A stretch of 35,211 bases of DNA from assembly GCA_016188455.1 (NCBI GenBank), contig JACPHR010000029.1:1-35211 (forward strand), given 5' to 3'. Below the pieces are notes generated by a model. It did no database searches and was not told where the DNA came from. It worked only from the letters and a program-made list of their open reading frames with translations. Every line of letters starts with the position of its first letter. Position 1 is the stretch's first letter. The stretch comes from Candidatus Tayloriibacteriota bacterium (GTDB lineage Bacteria; Patescibacteriota; Minisyncoccia; Phycocordibacterales; SIBU01). Positions 20,519 through 28,904 of this stretch are shown piece after piece. The translations under genes were made by a program, and so were the position numbers.

Positions 20519-23500
20519 ATGAAAAACTTTGTACATCTACACACGCATAGCCATTACAGTTTGTTGGCAGCCCTGCCAAAAGTGGACGAGTTAGTATCGG
20601 CGGCCAAGGCGGCTGGCATGACCGCTCTGGCGCTTACCGACAACGGCAATCTCTACGGGGCGATTGAATTTTATAAAGCCTGCAAAAGCGCGGGCATAAA
20701 ACCGATTCTCGGCGTGGACGCTTACCTGGCGACCCGGGGCCGCTTTGACAAACAGGCCGGAGTGGATAACCGGCGAATGAGACTGGTGCTTCTGGCCAAA
20801 AATCTCGCTGGCTACAAAAATCTCATCAAGCTCGTCACCGCCGCCCATCTTGAAGGTTTTTATTACAAACCCCGTGTTGACAACGAACTGCTTGAAAAAT
20901 ACGGCGACGGCCTGGTGGCCGTATCGCCGTCACTCCGCGGGACGGTCTCGGAAGCTCTTAAAAACGGCGACCTCGGCGGGGCGCGCCGGCTAGCGGACCG
21001 GTACAAAAAAATCTTCGGCCCTGAAAACTTTTTTTTGGAAATCACCTGCCATCCGGAAATTGAAGGCCATGAAAAAAACATGGCGGCCCTTGAAGCTTTC
21101 GCCGCGGAGAGCCAAACGGCGCTCATGGCGGCGCACGACGTTTATTATATGACGCCCGGCGATAAAAAAGCCCGAGACACTTTGACGCTCGTCAACAGTA
21201 ACGCCGAGTTGAGCGACCGAACTTTCGGCCCGGAAGACAACGGCGACTTTTCTTTCATCGGCGCGGCAGAGGCCGATAAATATTTCAAAGGCCGGCCGGA
21301 AGCCCTCGCCAACACGGCCAAAATAGCCGGCATGTGCAATCTGGAGCTGGTTTTGGGTAAATGGGTTTTTCCCAATTACCCGGCGGCGCCCGGCAAAACT
21401 CTTGACGATGAACTGCGCGCCCTAACCTACGACGGTCTGAAAACCAGAGGGCTCGAAGAAACTCCGGCAATCGTTGAGCGGATAGAACACGAATTGAAAG
21501 TTATCCGCGACAAAGGCTACGCGCCGTATTTTCTCGTTGTCTCCGACCTTCTGCGCCACGCCCGGCAGGAAAAAATTTTGAGCACCACCCGAGGCTCCGC
21601 CGCCGGTTCGCTCGTCTCCTACCTGGCATACATCAGCACCATTGACCCGATGGAATACAAACTGCCGTTTGAACGGTTCCTCAATCCCGAAAGGCCCAGC
21701 GCGCCGGATATTGACATGGACATCGCCGACACCAGGCGGGACGAATTGATTGAGTACGCCAGGCAAAAATACGGCACCGACAAAGTGGCCCAGGTCGGCA
21801 CTTTCGGCACCATGATGGCCCGCGGCTCGGTGCGCGACGTGGCGCGGGCGCTCGGCCACCCGTATGGTCTGGGAGACAGAATTGCCAAGCTCATACCCAT
21901 GGGCTCCCAGGGCTTCCCGATGTCCATTGACCGGGCGCTTGAGCTGGTGCCGGAACTGAAGGAAAGCTACCACAAAGAGGCCGAGGTCAAAGAAATTATT
22001 GACCTGGCTAAAAAAATTGAAGGCTGCGCCCGGCACATTTCGGTGCACGCCGCCGGCGTGGTCATCGCGCCCAGGCCTTTGGTGGAGTTCACGCCGCTTC
22101 AGTTTGACCCGAAAGGCGGAGGCCTGCCTGCCGGCAGGCAGGGTAAAATCATCACTCAGTACAACATGTACGTCATGGAAGACGTCGGCCTGCTGAAACT
22201 TGATTTCCTCGGCATCAAAAACCTTTCCATCCTGGCCGACGCCGTTTCGCTGGCAAAAAAACTGGAAGGCAAGGACATTGACATTGAAAATATCCCGCTC
22301 CACGACAAAAAAACTTTCGGCATGCTGACTTTGGGCATAACCGGCGGATTGTTCCAACTAAACGGCCAGGGGCTGACCCGCTACCTCAAAGACCTTCGGC
22401 CGACGAGCATTCACGACATCAACGCCATGGTGGCGCTCTACCGCCCGGGCCCCATGGAGTCCATTCCGCAATACATAGAACGCAAGCATAATCCGGCGCT
22501 CATCAAATATCTTGACCCTCGGATGAAAAAAATCCTTTCGGAATCCTACGGCGTCATCACCTACCAAGACGACGTCATGCTCATAGCCATTGAACTGGCC
22601 GGCTACTCGTGGCTTGAGGCCGATAAACTCCGCAGAGCCATGGGCAAAAAAATTCCGGCGGAGATGGAAGCCCAGAAAGAAAAACTTTTGCAGGGCCTGG
22701 TCAAAAACGGCATGACGGCAAAAAAAGCCGAGGAACTCTGGAAGTTGATTGAGCCCTTTGCGGCCTACGGCTTCAACAAAGCCCACGCCGCCAGCTACGG
22801 CAGAGTGGCCTATCAAACGGCTTACATGAAAGCCAACTTTCCGGCCATCTATATGTCGGCGGTCCTGACCGCCGAGTCGGGTGATGTGGAAAAAATCGCG
22901 GAGATTATCGGCGAGTGCAATCGGATGGGCATACAAGTCCTGCCGCCGGCCATCAATGAAAGTTTTGCTGGTTTCACTGTCGTAAAACCCGCAATCAACA
23001 ATAACCAAGAAACAATAACCAAAAAAGAAAATGAGAAAATCAGATTTGGGCTGACCACCATTAAAAATTTCGGCGAAGGCATTGCCGACAGCATCATCTC
23101 GGAGCGCAAACAGAAGGGCAGATTCAAATCGCTTGGCGACTTCCTTGACAGAATTCATGACAAAAATCTTAACAAAAAATCGCTTGAAGCCTTGATCAAG
23201 TCGGGGGCGTTGGATGATTTCGGAGAACGAGGAAGGATGCTTGCCAATATGGAACATCTCCTGACTTACAACAAAGAAAAGGCGGCCGCCCCGGAAAATC
23301 AAGAATCGCTTTTCGGCGGCCTCGCCTCGGAAGGCTCGGCTGCCGACTTGTCCCTCTCCCCCGCCGCGCCCGCGAGCCAGACCGAAAAACTGCTCTGGGA
23401 AAAAGAGCTTCTCGGCCTCTACATTTCAGGGCACCCGTTGGACAAATTCAAGGGCGTTTTAGAAAAACGCGACGTCACCATCGCCAGAGTAAAAACCGAA

Positions 23501-23758
23501 ATGAAAGAAGGTATGATGGCGGTGGTTGGCGGCATCATTGAAGAAGCCAAGCCGATTTTCACCAAGCAAAACGACCAGATGATGTTTGTCCGGCTCTCCG
23601 ACCTCTCTGGCTCAATTGAAGTGGTGGTCTTTCCTCGGGTGTTTGAACAATTTAAAAAATTTCTGGTGGCCGAAAAATGCGTCGCCATCAAAGGCAAGAT
23701 TTCCAATCGGAACGACGAAGTCGGCCTCATCGCTGAAAAAATAAAAGAGTTGGCGTGA
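20519..23758 (+). CDS. dnaE: DNA polymerase III alpha subunit
   Basis: 1,079 residues. Start MKNFVHLHTHSHYSLLAAL at 20519 because the PHP domain (HLHTHSHYS) must begin the protein; the in-frame extension upstream passes through a hairpin repeat. PHP domain to about 210; catalytic acidic pair in PDIDMDIAD at about 396-404; then DKVAQVGTFGTMMARGSVRDVAR, HISVHAAGVVIAP, NAMVALYRPGPM, and a C-terminal OB fold (MAVVGGIIEEAKPIF ... IEVVVFPRVF) typical of DnaE1. Residues about 534-541, GLPAGRQG, between FDPKGG and KIITQYNMY, are an in-frame palindrome insertion (22123-22142). TATAAT at 20510-20515 is only 3 nt from the ATG, too close for a leaderless start; TATAAT at 20392-20397 is more likely. Confidence 0.96.
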   Translation: MKNFVHLHTHSHYSLLAALPKVDELVSAAKAAGMTALALTDNGNLYGAIEFYKACKSAGIKPILGVDAYLATRGRFDKQAGVDNRRMRLVLLAKNLAGYKNLIKLVTAAHLEGFYYKPRVDNELLEKYGDGLVAVSPSLRGTVSEALKNGDLGGARRLADRYKKIFGPENFFLEITCHPEIEGHEKNMAALEAFAAESQTALMAAHDVYYMTPGDKKARDTLTLVNSNAELSDRTFGPEDNGDFSFIGAAEADKYFKGRPEALANTAKIAGMCNLELVLGKWVFPNYPAAPGKTLDDELRALTYDGLKTRGLEETPAIVERIEHELKVIRDKGYAPYFLVVSDLLRHARQEKILSTTRGSAAGSLVSYLAYISTIDPMEYKLPFERFLNPERPSAPDIDMDIADTRRDELIEYARQKYGTDKVAQVGTFGTMMARGSVRDVARALGHPYGLGDRIAKLIPMGSQGFPMSIDRALELVPELKESYHKEAEVKEIIDLAKKIEGCARHISVHAAGVVIAPRPLVEFTPLQFDPKGGGLPAGRQGKIITQYNMYVMEDVGLLKLDFLGIKNLSILADAVSLAKKLEGKDIDIENIPLHDKKTFGMLTLGITGGLFQLNGQGLTRYLKDLRPTSIHDINAMVALYRPGPMESIPQYIERKHNPALIKYLDPRMKKILSESYGVITYQDDVMLIAIELAGYSWLEADKLRRAMGKKIPAEMEAQKEKLLQGLVKNGMTAKKAEELWKLIEPFAAYGFNKAHAASYGRVAYQTAYMKANFPAIYMSAVLTAESGDVEKIAEIIGECNRMGIQVLPPAINESFAGFTVVKPAINNNQETITKKENEKIRFGLTTIKNFGEGIADSIISERKQKGRFKSLGDFLDRIHDKNLNKKSLEALIKSGALDDFGERGRMLANMEHLLTYNKEKAAAPENQESLFGGLASEGSAADLSLSPAAPASQTEKLLWEKELLGLYISGHPLDKFKGVLEKRDVTIARVKTEMKEGMMAVVGGIIEEAKPIFTKQNDQMMFVRLSDLSGSIEVVVFPRVFEQFKKFLVAEKCVAIKGKISNRNDEVGLIAEKIKELA
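22123..22142. repeat. 20-bp palindrome inserted in dnaE (LPAGRQ peptide)
   Basis: CCTGCCTGCC/GGCAGGCAGG, identical to 15597-15616, read in frame inside the polymerase domain. Confidence 0.92.
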
Positions 23759-23794
23759 CTTACCCCAGCACCAGGGACCATACGGGCTCGCGCT

Positions 23795-23824
23795 CCCCAG
23801 TAGTACAGCAGACTGACTACGGGG
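23795..23824. repeat. Bulged hairpin element, copy 2 (after dnaE)
   Basis: CCCC-A-GTAGT-A-CAG, CAGA loop, CTG-ACTAC-GGGG. Same arms and same A bulges as copy 1, with a different tip. Confidence 0.85.
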
Positions 23825-23853
23825 CGAGTCGCCCTCGTATTTTAGAACATTTA

Positions 23854-23884
23854 CCCCGTAGTTCCGTCCTCGGATACTATGGGG
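23854..23884. repeat. Bulged hairpin element, copy 3 (opposite orientation)
   Basis: CCCC-GTAGT-T-CCG, TCCT loop, CGG-AT-ACTAT-GGGG. The bulges lie on the other side, so the element is reversed relative to copies 1 and 2. After copies 2 and 3 the sequence continues GGGGCGAGTCGCCC and GGGGCGCACTCGCCC. Confidence 0.75.
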
Positions 23885-23911
23885 CGCACTCGCCCTGGGA
23901 TTGGTGCGGGG

Positions 23912-23974
23912 TTATTATCCGCAAACGACATAATCCGCCCCGCAAGCGGGGCGGATTATGTCGGCGGATAATAA
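23912..23974. repeat. Long 29-bp inverted repeat between dnaE and purD
   Basis: TTATTATCCGC then AAA (bulge) then CGACATAATCCGCCCCGC pairs perfectly with GCGGGGCGGATTATGTCG and GCGGATAATAA; loop AA at 23944-23945. It probably also acts as a two-way barrier between the convergent genes. Confidence 0.9.
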
Positions 23975-24001
23975 AAACCGGCTTTCCCAAAGAAAACCGG
24001 T
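23971..24001 (-). terminator. Terminator of purD
   Basis: Minus strand ACCGGTTTTC (23992-24001) and GAAAGCCGGT (23977-23986) pair 9 of 10, then five T. Confidence 0.85.
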
Positions 24002-24012
24002 GTCAAAGCTAT

Positions 24013-25305
24013 TCAACAAGGGCCGCCGGCAATGTCAGGGCGCATCTGACTGCCGCCATCAATGCGAACGAGCTTAGCGGCCGCATACGCCGCGCGGGTA
24101 GCGTATTTTAAGTCCGAGCCCCACGCCGTTACGCCAAGAATCCGCCCGCCCGCCGTCACCAGGTCAGAGCCGAGAAGCCGGGTACCGGCATGAAAGATTT
24201 TGACATCCCACAAGCCGCGAAGATTATCCAAGCCTTCAATCTTCTTACCGAGCACGGGCTTTGCCGGATAACCCGGAGCGGCAATCACCACGCAGACCGC
24301 CGACCGGTCATATTTAACTTTAAGCGGCACCGAACAAAGTTCCTCTTGAGCGGTGGCCAGCAAAAGTCCGGCAAGGTCGTTCTCGAGCCTCGGCACAATG
24401 ACTTGCGTTTCCGGGTCACCAAAACGGACGTTGAACTCAAGAATCTTCGGACCGCTTTTGGTCATCATAATGCCGGGATACAAAAGCCCGCGGAATACGA
24501 CACCCTCTCTCCGGCAACCTTGAAGAAAAGGCTTCATAATGCTTTCGGCCACCTTCTCAATTTCCTGAAGCGAGAGATAGGGGTACGGGGAATAGGCGCC
24601 CATGCCTCCGGTCTGCGGCCCTTGATTGCCGGGACAAAGCCGTTTGTGGTCCTGCGCCGCCGGCAATAATTTCCAGCTCGTGCCGTCGCACAAAATATGG
24701 AGTGAGAGCTCAAAACCGTCCAGCCACTCTTGAATCACTATCCGGTCGCCCGCTGGACCCAACTGCCGCTTGAGAAGCAGGTTTTCAATAGCTACGTCGG
24801 CTTCGGCCACAGCCTGGCAAGGAAAAGAACCTTTGCCGCCGCACAAACCGTCGGCCTTGACGACACAGCGGCCGCCAAGCGAACGGGCGTAGGCTTTAGC
24901 CTCATGCAGGTCGTTGAAACATTCGCCCGGCGCGAAAGGCAATTTGTGCCGACGGGCAAACTCCTGGGCGAAACATTTGGACCCTTCGAACCGGGCCGCC
25001 GCTTTGTTGGGGCCAAAGACGGTAAGCCCCGCAACCTCAAAGATGTCCGTAATACCCTCGCAGAGCGGACCTTCCGGTCCGATGACCGTGAGGTCCACCG
25101 CGCGCTCTTTGGCAAATCGCCGAAGACCGAGGGTATCCGTAATCGGTATTGGCACCCAAACAACCTTCTTGCCGTTGGCAAGCGTCTCTTCAGCCATTCC
25201 CGGATTGCCCGGGGCGCACCAGATGTCCGTAACATCAGCCGATTTCGCCAAGCCGGCCACCAAAACATGCTCCCTGCCGCCGCAGCCGATCATTAAGATT
25301 TTCAT
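24013..25305 (-). CDS. purD: Phosphoribosylamine-glycine ligase (GARS)
   Basis: 430 residues, full family length. N-domain MKILMIGCGGREHVLVAGL and APGNPGMAE. ATP-grasp centre: CVVKADGLCGGKGSF, VIQEWLDGFELSLHILCDG, QDHKRLCPGNQGPQTGGMGAYSP. Metal ligands are in KILEFNVRFGDPETQV. The C-domain closes with AAPGYPAKPVLGKKIEG. It joins glycine to phosphoribosylamine in purine synthesis. AAAGG about 6 nt before ATG is a Shine-Dalgarno-like site, as for purC. Convergent with dnaE. Confidence 0.95.
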   Translation of the reverse strand: MKILMIGCGGREHVLVAGLAKSADVTDIWCAPGNPGMAEETLANGKKVVWVPIPITDTLGLRRFAKERAVDLTVIGPEGPLCEGITDIFEVAGLTVFGPNKAAARFEGSKCFAQEFARRHKLPFAPGECFNDLHEAKAYARSLGGRCVVKADGLCGGKGSFPCQAVAEADVAIENLLLKRQLGPAGDRIVIQEWLDGFELSLHILCDGTSWKLLPAAQDHKRLCPGNQGPQTGGMGAYSPYPYLSLQEIEKVAESIMKPFLQGCRREGVVFRGLLYPGIMMTKSGPKILEFNVRFGDPETQVIVPRLENDLAGLLLATAQEELCSVPLKVKYDRSAVCVVIAAPGYPAKPVLGKKIEGLDNLRGLWDVKIFHAGTRLLGSDLVTAGGRILGVTAWGSDLKYATRAAYAAAKLVRIDGGSQMRPDIAGGPC

Positions 25306-25558
25306 AAAGGCCTTTCATTTTTTGTTCGTCATTTCAAGCCGAGCGTTGCTCGGCGCGTTTCCAAACTGAAGTCTAGCTTTTTTAGAAAATTTGTCAAAAA
25401 TCCGGCTTACGCCATAGCAATATACTAATCCGCCGCGGCGGACTAATACTGAAAACGGCTACGAATAAAAACCGAAGCGCAACCGAACCTAAGTCACGGC
25501 GCACGAAGCGCACCGTGGCTTATTAGTTTCTCATTTATGAATCGTAAATCTTAAATCT
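25306..25558. other. Intergenic region with three hairpins
   Basis: No gene. GCCGAGC/GCTCGGC at 25338-25354 in the purD leader; TAATCCGCCG/CGGCGGACTA at 25426-25445; and AAGTCACGG/CCGTGGCTT around 25491-25522, which may end transcripts of the purD promoter region or of antisense RNA. Confidence 0.6.
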
Positions 25559-26416
25559 TTAATCTACTATGTACACATCCTGATTGTACTCCCCCGTGCC
25601 GACAAGCTCGGCCTCGCCGCGCAGGATTTTTTCAAACGGCCGGCAGGCAAAACAGCCCGCGGGGCCGCGGGGGCAATTAAACTTTAAGCCCTCGCGGGCT
25701 TCTTTGACTTTACGGGCGACGGCCAGCACCGAAGCGCGGCCGGTTTCCAAATCGGGCAGCGCCACCGGCATCGGCGCGTCATCGCGGTCAAGATACCAAT
25801 AGCTGGCGCCGAGGAGCGGCCTCTCCTGGCAATGTTTTAAAAGGAGATGATAAATCGGCAACTGGAGCGAGTCATCGCTTTCTTCACTGCGGCCGGTTTT
25901 AAAATCAATCAAACGCACGGCGTCGGACTCCGGCAGGTATTCAAGCCAGTCAATTTTGCCGCAGAGAATTATGTTATCGTCTTCGGAAAGATAAAAATTC
26001 GGCAGCATGCCATTGACTCCAAGCTTCAGGCGCACGGTTTTGTTTTTAAGCGGGCCCGGGTGCTTTAAGACCCGCTCAATCATGGCTCGGCCGCGCTCTT
26101 TCATTGCGGCCTCCTCGGCGGCATCTTTGAAGCCGCCGCGCTTGCCAGAAACTTTTTGCCAAATCTTATCAAACTCCGCCAAAAGCGGCCGGTTGAAACG
26201 CTCTTCGGCTTTGAAATTTTGCAAACCTTCCACCACTTCATGGACAACCTGGCCGAGGGCGAGAGCGGGATTAATAGTGTTTATTTTTCTGCCGGTCTTG
26301 GGATTTTTGTAGATATTGCGAAGATAATAAAGCCGAGGACACTTGAGAAAATCCCCCATTGACGAATGCGAAACCCACACGGCGCTGTATTTATTGGGTT
26401 TTGTGTTTGGTGCCAT
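25559..26416 (-). CDS. PD-(D/E)XK nuclease, RecB/Cas4-like with Fe-S cysteines
   Basis: 285 residues. SHSSMGDFLKCPRLYYL (C26) at the N-terminus, GQVVHEVVEG (motif with H59), core GKIDWLEYL (D156), RLIDFKTGR (D171, K173) and LQLPIYHLLL. At the C-terminus CPRGPAGCFACRPF supplies three cysteines which with C26 can hold a 4Fe-4S cluster, as in AddB and Cas4. No cas genes are nearby, so a repair or recombination role is more likely. -10 TAGAAT (26423-26428) puts +1 exactly on the ATG. Confidence 0.85.
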   Translation of the reverse strand: MAPNTKPNKYSAVWVSHSSMGDFLKCPRLYYLRNIYKNPKTGRKINTINPALALGQVVHEVVEGLQNFKAEERFNRPLLAEFDKIWQKVSGKRGGFKDAAEEAAMKERGRAMIERVLKHPGPLKNKTVRLKLGVNGMLPNFYLSEDDNIILCGKIDWLEYLPESDAVRLIDFKTGRSEESDDSLQLPIYHLLLKHCQERPLLGASYWYLDRDDAPMPVALPDLETGRASVLAVARKVKEAREGLKFNCPRGPAGCFACRPFEKILRGEAELVGTGEYNQDVYIVD

Positions 26417-26422
26417 TAAATA

Positions 26423-26428
26423 ATTCTA
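26423..26428 (-). promoter_or_regulatory. -10 box of the nuclease gene (leaderless)
   Basis: TAGAAT on the minus strand, +1 at 26416 = A of ATG. Confidence 0.55.
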
Positions 26429-26483
26429 ACACAAATCCCCCGCTCCCCGCATTGCGGAGAGCGGGTTTCCTTGAGTTCTATAG

Positions 26484-26502
26484 ATATAGGTCAGACCTAT
26501 AT
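26484..26502. repeat. ATAGGTCAGACCTAT palindrome
   Basis: 19-bp palindrome, same unit as the pair inserted in rnr. It lies just past the stop of the exported Pro/Gln-rich protein. Confidence 0.85.
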
Positions 26503-26505
26503 TAG

Positions 26506-27534
26506 TCAAAAGCCTAACCAATTCATAATAGAATCCCAAAGACCGCCGCCCGACTGAAAGACGCTGGCGCCTTGGATGTCTCTCCGAGACTTGTTTTCCA
26601 TCAAAGGCGCCACTACATCCCCAAGGGTATCCATGGCATCAAAGAACGCCTCAATGTCATCGTTTGAAGGAATACCTGACTTCAGCCTGCTAAGCTGGCT
26701 TGTAAGATTCTGCAACAAAGGCTCCGCTTCTGATACGTCAACCTTTCGCCTCTTAAGATTTTTAATGGTATTGGTGGCATTTTTCAAAAGTTTCGGCGCG
26801 CCGATTAGATGGTCAATGAGCTGTCGGCAATCGTTAAGGTCTTCCATTGAGTGCGCCGCATCTTGCAAATCATCAAGGTCGTCCATAGTCGTAGCGCTTT
26901 TAGCTTTGACAGTGGCATCGGCAAACACAGTGATCGTATCCGAACACTCCTGCGTTAAACTAAAACCTCGCTTCTTGAGAGTAGCCACGCGCTTGTTGAT
27001 TTGATTAACCGCCTGGTTGAACATCCTCGCCATTTGGGCGGCCTGTTTTTTCACCATAGCCTCCTCGCGCTTCTGCTGTTCGGCCTCGTTATTATTCTGG
27101 TCTTGCTCGTTGGCAACATCCAAACCGTTCTGTCCCATACTCTGTCTATTTTGATTGAAATTACCCTGACCTTGGCTACCGAAGCCGGGCTGACCCATCT
27201 TCTGATTGGCATTCATCCGCTCGCCCTGCATCATACTCGGTAGCGGAGGCATCATCGGCTTTTGCTGATAACCATATCGGCTGTCTGTGCCACCCATCAT
27301 ACCCCGTTCACCTTGGGGTGGAAGCGGCGGCTGACTTGGAGAAAACGACCGCCCTTGTGATGTTGCGCCCAACTGATCAGGCGGAGGGGGCGGTGGCGAT
27401 GGTTGCGTCTGGCTCGTCGGCGGTGGCATTGTGGTATCTTGCTCGGCGGTTTGGGCTTGGGCAATAAAACCAATAAGCGATAGACCGGCCAGGGCCGCGC
27501 CTACTAAACTTATCTTCAGTGCTTGTGTTCTCAT
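26506..27534 (-). CDS. Exported Pro/Gln/Met-rich protein with helical C-terminal domain
   Basis: 342 residues from MRTQALKISLVGAALAGLSL, a clear signal peptide with a probable AQA cleavage site near residue 29. Residues about 30-150 are low complexity (poly-Pro, Gln, Met, Gly, Asn). Residues about 155-320 are helical: KKQAAQMARMFNQAVNQINK, RVATLKKRGFSLTQECSDTI, then charged helices. The RV-x-x-L-x-x-x-GF helix matches one in the exported protein at 29.8 kb. Family not recognised; likely cell-surface. A TATACT box at 27555-27560 gives a leader of about 14 nt. Confidence 0.78.
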   Translation of the reverse strand: MRTQALKISLVGAALAGLSLIGFIAQAQTAEQDTTMPPPTSQTQPSPPPPPPDQLGATSQGRSFSPSQPPLPPQGERGMMGGTDSRYGYQQKPMMPPLPSMMQGERMNANQKMGQPGFGSQGQGNFNQNRQSMGQNGLDVANEQDQNNNEAEQQKREEAMVKKQAAQMARMFNQAVNQINKRVATLKKRGFSLTQECSDTITVFADATVKAKSATTMDDLDDLQDAAHSMEDLNDCRQLIDHLIGAPKLLKNATNTIKNLKRRKVDVSEAEPLLQNLTSQLSRLKSGIPSNDDIEAFFDAMDTLGDVVAPLMENKSRRDIQGASVFQSGGGLWDSIMNWLGF

Positions 27535-27630
27535 ATTGAAAATTGGGTTAATTAAGTATAAACACATTCTATCACCGCGCGGGCTTTACCGCTTATTGAT
27601 TATCCACAACCGCTAACGATCAGAAAACCT

Positions 27631-27653
27631 CCATCAAGGTTCAACCTTGATGG
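27631..27653. repeat. 23-bp perfect palindrome over the end of the 135-aa gene
   Basis: CCATCAAGGTT and AACCTTGATGG around one base. The stop codon of the gene and its last residues (VHQG) come from this element. Confidence 0.88.
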
Positions 27654-28048
27654 ACTACACCGGCAAAGCGCGCAAAGATGATAAGACCGGCGAGAAAGAC
27701 CAGCGCGCCGAGAACGGCGCCGGCAAGCGTCAGGCGCCTGTGTTTCCGCTTCTGCCGCTGTTTTGAAATTTCGGTAAGAGGCGAACCGAGAAACGGCTTT
27801 TGTTTCAGGCTGATTGGTCGGCGTAACGGTAACGAAGATTCGTCGGGCGGCGGGACGTAAATCCGAGGCGGCTCGGGCGCGGCCGCCGCCGCTTCGCGGG
27901 GCGGCCGCTTCAAAAAAGCCAGGCTGTGCTCAATTTCCTCGGCCGACCAGCGCAAGGCTTTAAGCATCACCCGCAGGGTCCTTTCGGGAATCGGCGGTTT
28001 TGATTCTTTGATTTGAAAAAGATAATCTATCTGATCGTCGGAGAGCAT
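27641..28048 (-). CDS. Hypothetical membrane-anchored protein, 135 aa
   Basis: N-terminal helical domain MLSDDQIDYLFQIKESKPPI ... LKALRWSAEEIEHSLAFL, which looks like a small helical binding module. Then an Ala/Pro-rich linker (about 48-85), a basic stretch KQRQKRKHRRL, and one membrane helix LAGAVLGALVFLAGLIIFA near the C-terminus. The C-terminus ends within a palindromic repeat, so it may be truncated relative to relatives. Its TATACT -10 box is the edge of another repeat, with +1 exactly at the ATG. Confidence 0.65.
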   Translation of the reverse strand: MLSDDQIDYLFQIKESKPPIPERTLRVMLKALRWSAEEIEHSLAFLKRPPREAAAAAPEPPRIYVPPPDESSLPLRRPISLKQKPFLGSPLTEISKQRQKRKHRRLTLAGAVLGALVFLAGLIIFARFAGVVHQG

Positions 28049-28054
28049 CCGTTA

Positions 28055-28105
28055 AGTATACCCCCACACCAATGCTACTCCAAGCGGCTTTGGTGTGGGG
28101 GTATA
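28055..28105. repeat. Inverted repeat TATACCCCCACACCAA, copy 1, carrying a -10 box
   Basis: Arms 28057-28072 and 28090-28105. Read on the minus strand the end GGGGGTATACT forms TATACT (28055-28060), with +1 at 28048, the ATG of the 135-aa gene. Confidence 0.85.
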
Positions 28106-28146
28106 GCAAGTCCGCCGCATTCCGTTATGCACATTTTAAAACCAGA

Positions 28147-28896
28147 CTAATCCTTGGCGGCCCGAAGAGCCTGCGGATGCTTCACGCTCCAGGCGTAAAG
28201 GGCCGCGGCGGCGGAGGCGGCGACGTTGAGCGATTGACACCTCGGGTTTATGGGAATGGAGAGAAGCACGTCGCAGAGCTCGCGGGTTTTGAGCCGAATG
28301 CCCTTTTCTTCGTTGCCGAGAATAAATAAAGTCGGAGCGTCAAATTTTTCTTCCGTGATATTTTGTTTTGCCCCGCCGTCAAGACCGTATACCCAAAACC
28401 CGAGCTCTTTGAGCTTGCGCACCGCACTGTTAACGTTTGAAATTGAAACCAAAGGAATCCGAAAAATCATGCCGGCGGAAACTTTTACCACCGAGCCGGT
28501 CACTGGCGCCTGATTGTGCTCCGGCATTAAAACGCCAGAGACCCCAAACGCCGCCGCGCTGCGGATAATGGCCCCGACATTTTGCGGGTCAGAAAGCTCT
28601 CCCAAAAGCACCAGCGCCGTGTCTGGGCCGACAATGAGATTTTTGCAAAACTCTTCGTAACTTCGCGTCAAGCGCGAAAGCGACACGACCCCTACAATGC
28701 CCTGATGCACTGCGGAGTCGTCAAAATCCTGCGGCATTTTATGGTAAAACGGTATAGCGTGCTTTTTAACGAGCATAAGCAGTATCGCATCATCAAAATT
28801 CTTGGCCGCGAAGATTTCCTCCAATGTGTGGGGCGCGTACGTAAGCGCCTCCGTAACCGCGTGCGTACCGTAAATGTAGACTTTGTCGTGCGTCAT
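28147..28896 (-). CDS. rlmB: rRNA 2'-O-ribose methyltransferase, TrmH/SpoU family (RlmB-like)
   Basis: 249 residues from MTHDKVYIYGTHAVTEAL. The frame stays open to 28977, but that extension is repeat-encoded (GYPHTKLVSKFGVGVYF). N-terminal substrate-binding domain YGTHAVTEAL ... SYEEF, then SPOUT motifs: LGELSDPQNVGAIIRSAAAFG (motif 1), FILGNEEKGI (motif 2), LLSIPI ... SLNVAASAAAALY (motif 3). RlmB modifies 23S rRNA G2251; other TrmH targets cannot be excluded. TATACT from the repeat (28905-28910) gives a 2-nt leader. Confidence 0.9.
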   Translation of the reverse strand: MTHDKVYIYGTHAVTEALTYAPHTLEEIFAAKNFDDAILLMLVKKHAIPFYHKMPQDFDDSAVHQGIVGVVSLSRLTRSYEEFCKNLIVGPDTALVLLGELSDPQNVGAIIRSAAAFGVSGVLMPEHNQAPVTGSVVKVSAGMIFRIPLVSISNVNSAVRKLKELGFWVYGLDGGAKQNITEEKFDAPTLFILGNEEKGIRLKTRELCDVLLSIPINPRCQSLNVAASAAAALYAWSVKHPQALRAAKD

Positions 28897-28904
28897 AATT
28901 TCAA

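Noticed and set aside
21422-22357. 311-aa minus-strand frame
   Set aside because: Exact antisense shadow of dnaE with no family motifs; a by-product of codon bias.
22358-23302. 314-aa minus-strand frame
   Set aside because: Also an antisense shadow of dnaE.
25559-26416. Cas4 and a CRISPR locus
   Set aside because: Cas4-like cysteines are present, but there are no cas genes and no regularly spaced repeats; the many palindromes are not arrays.
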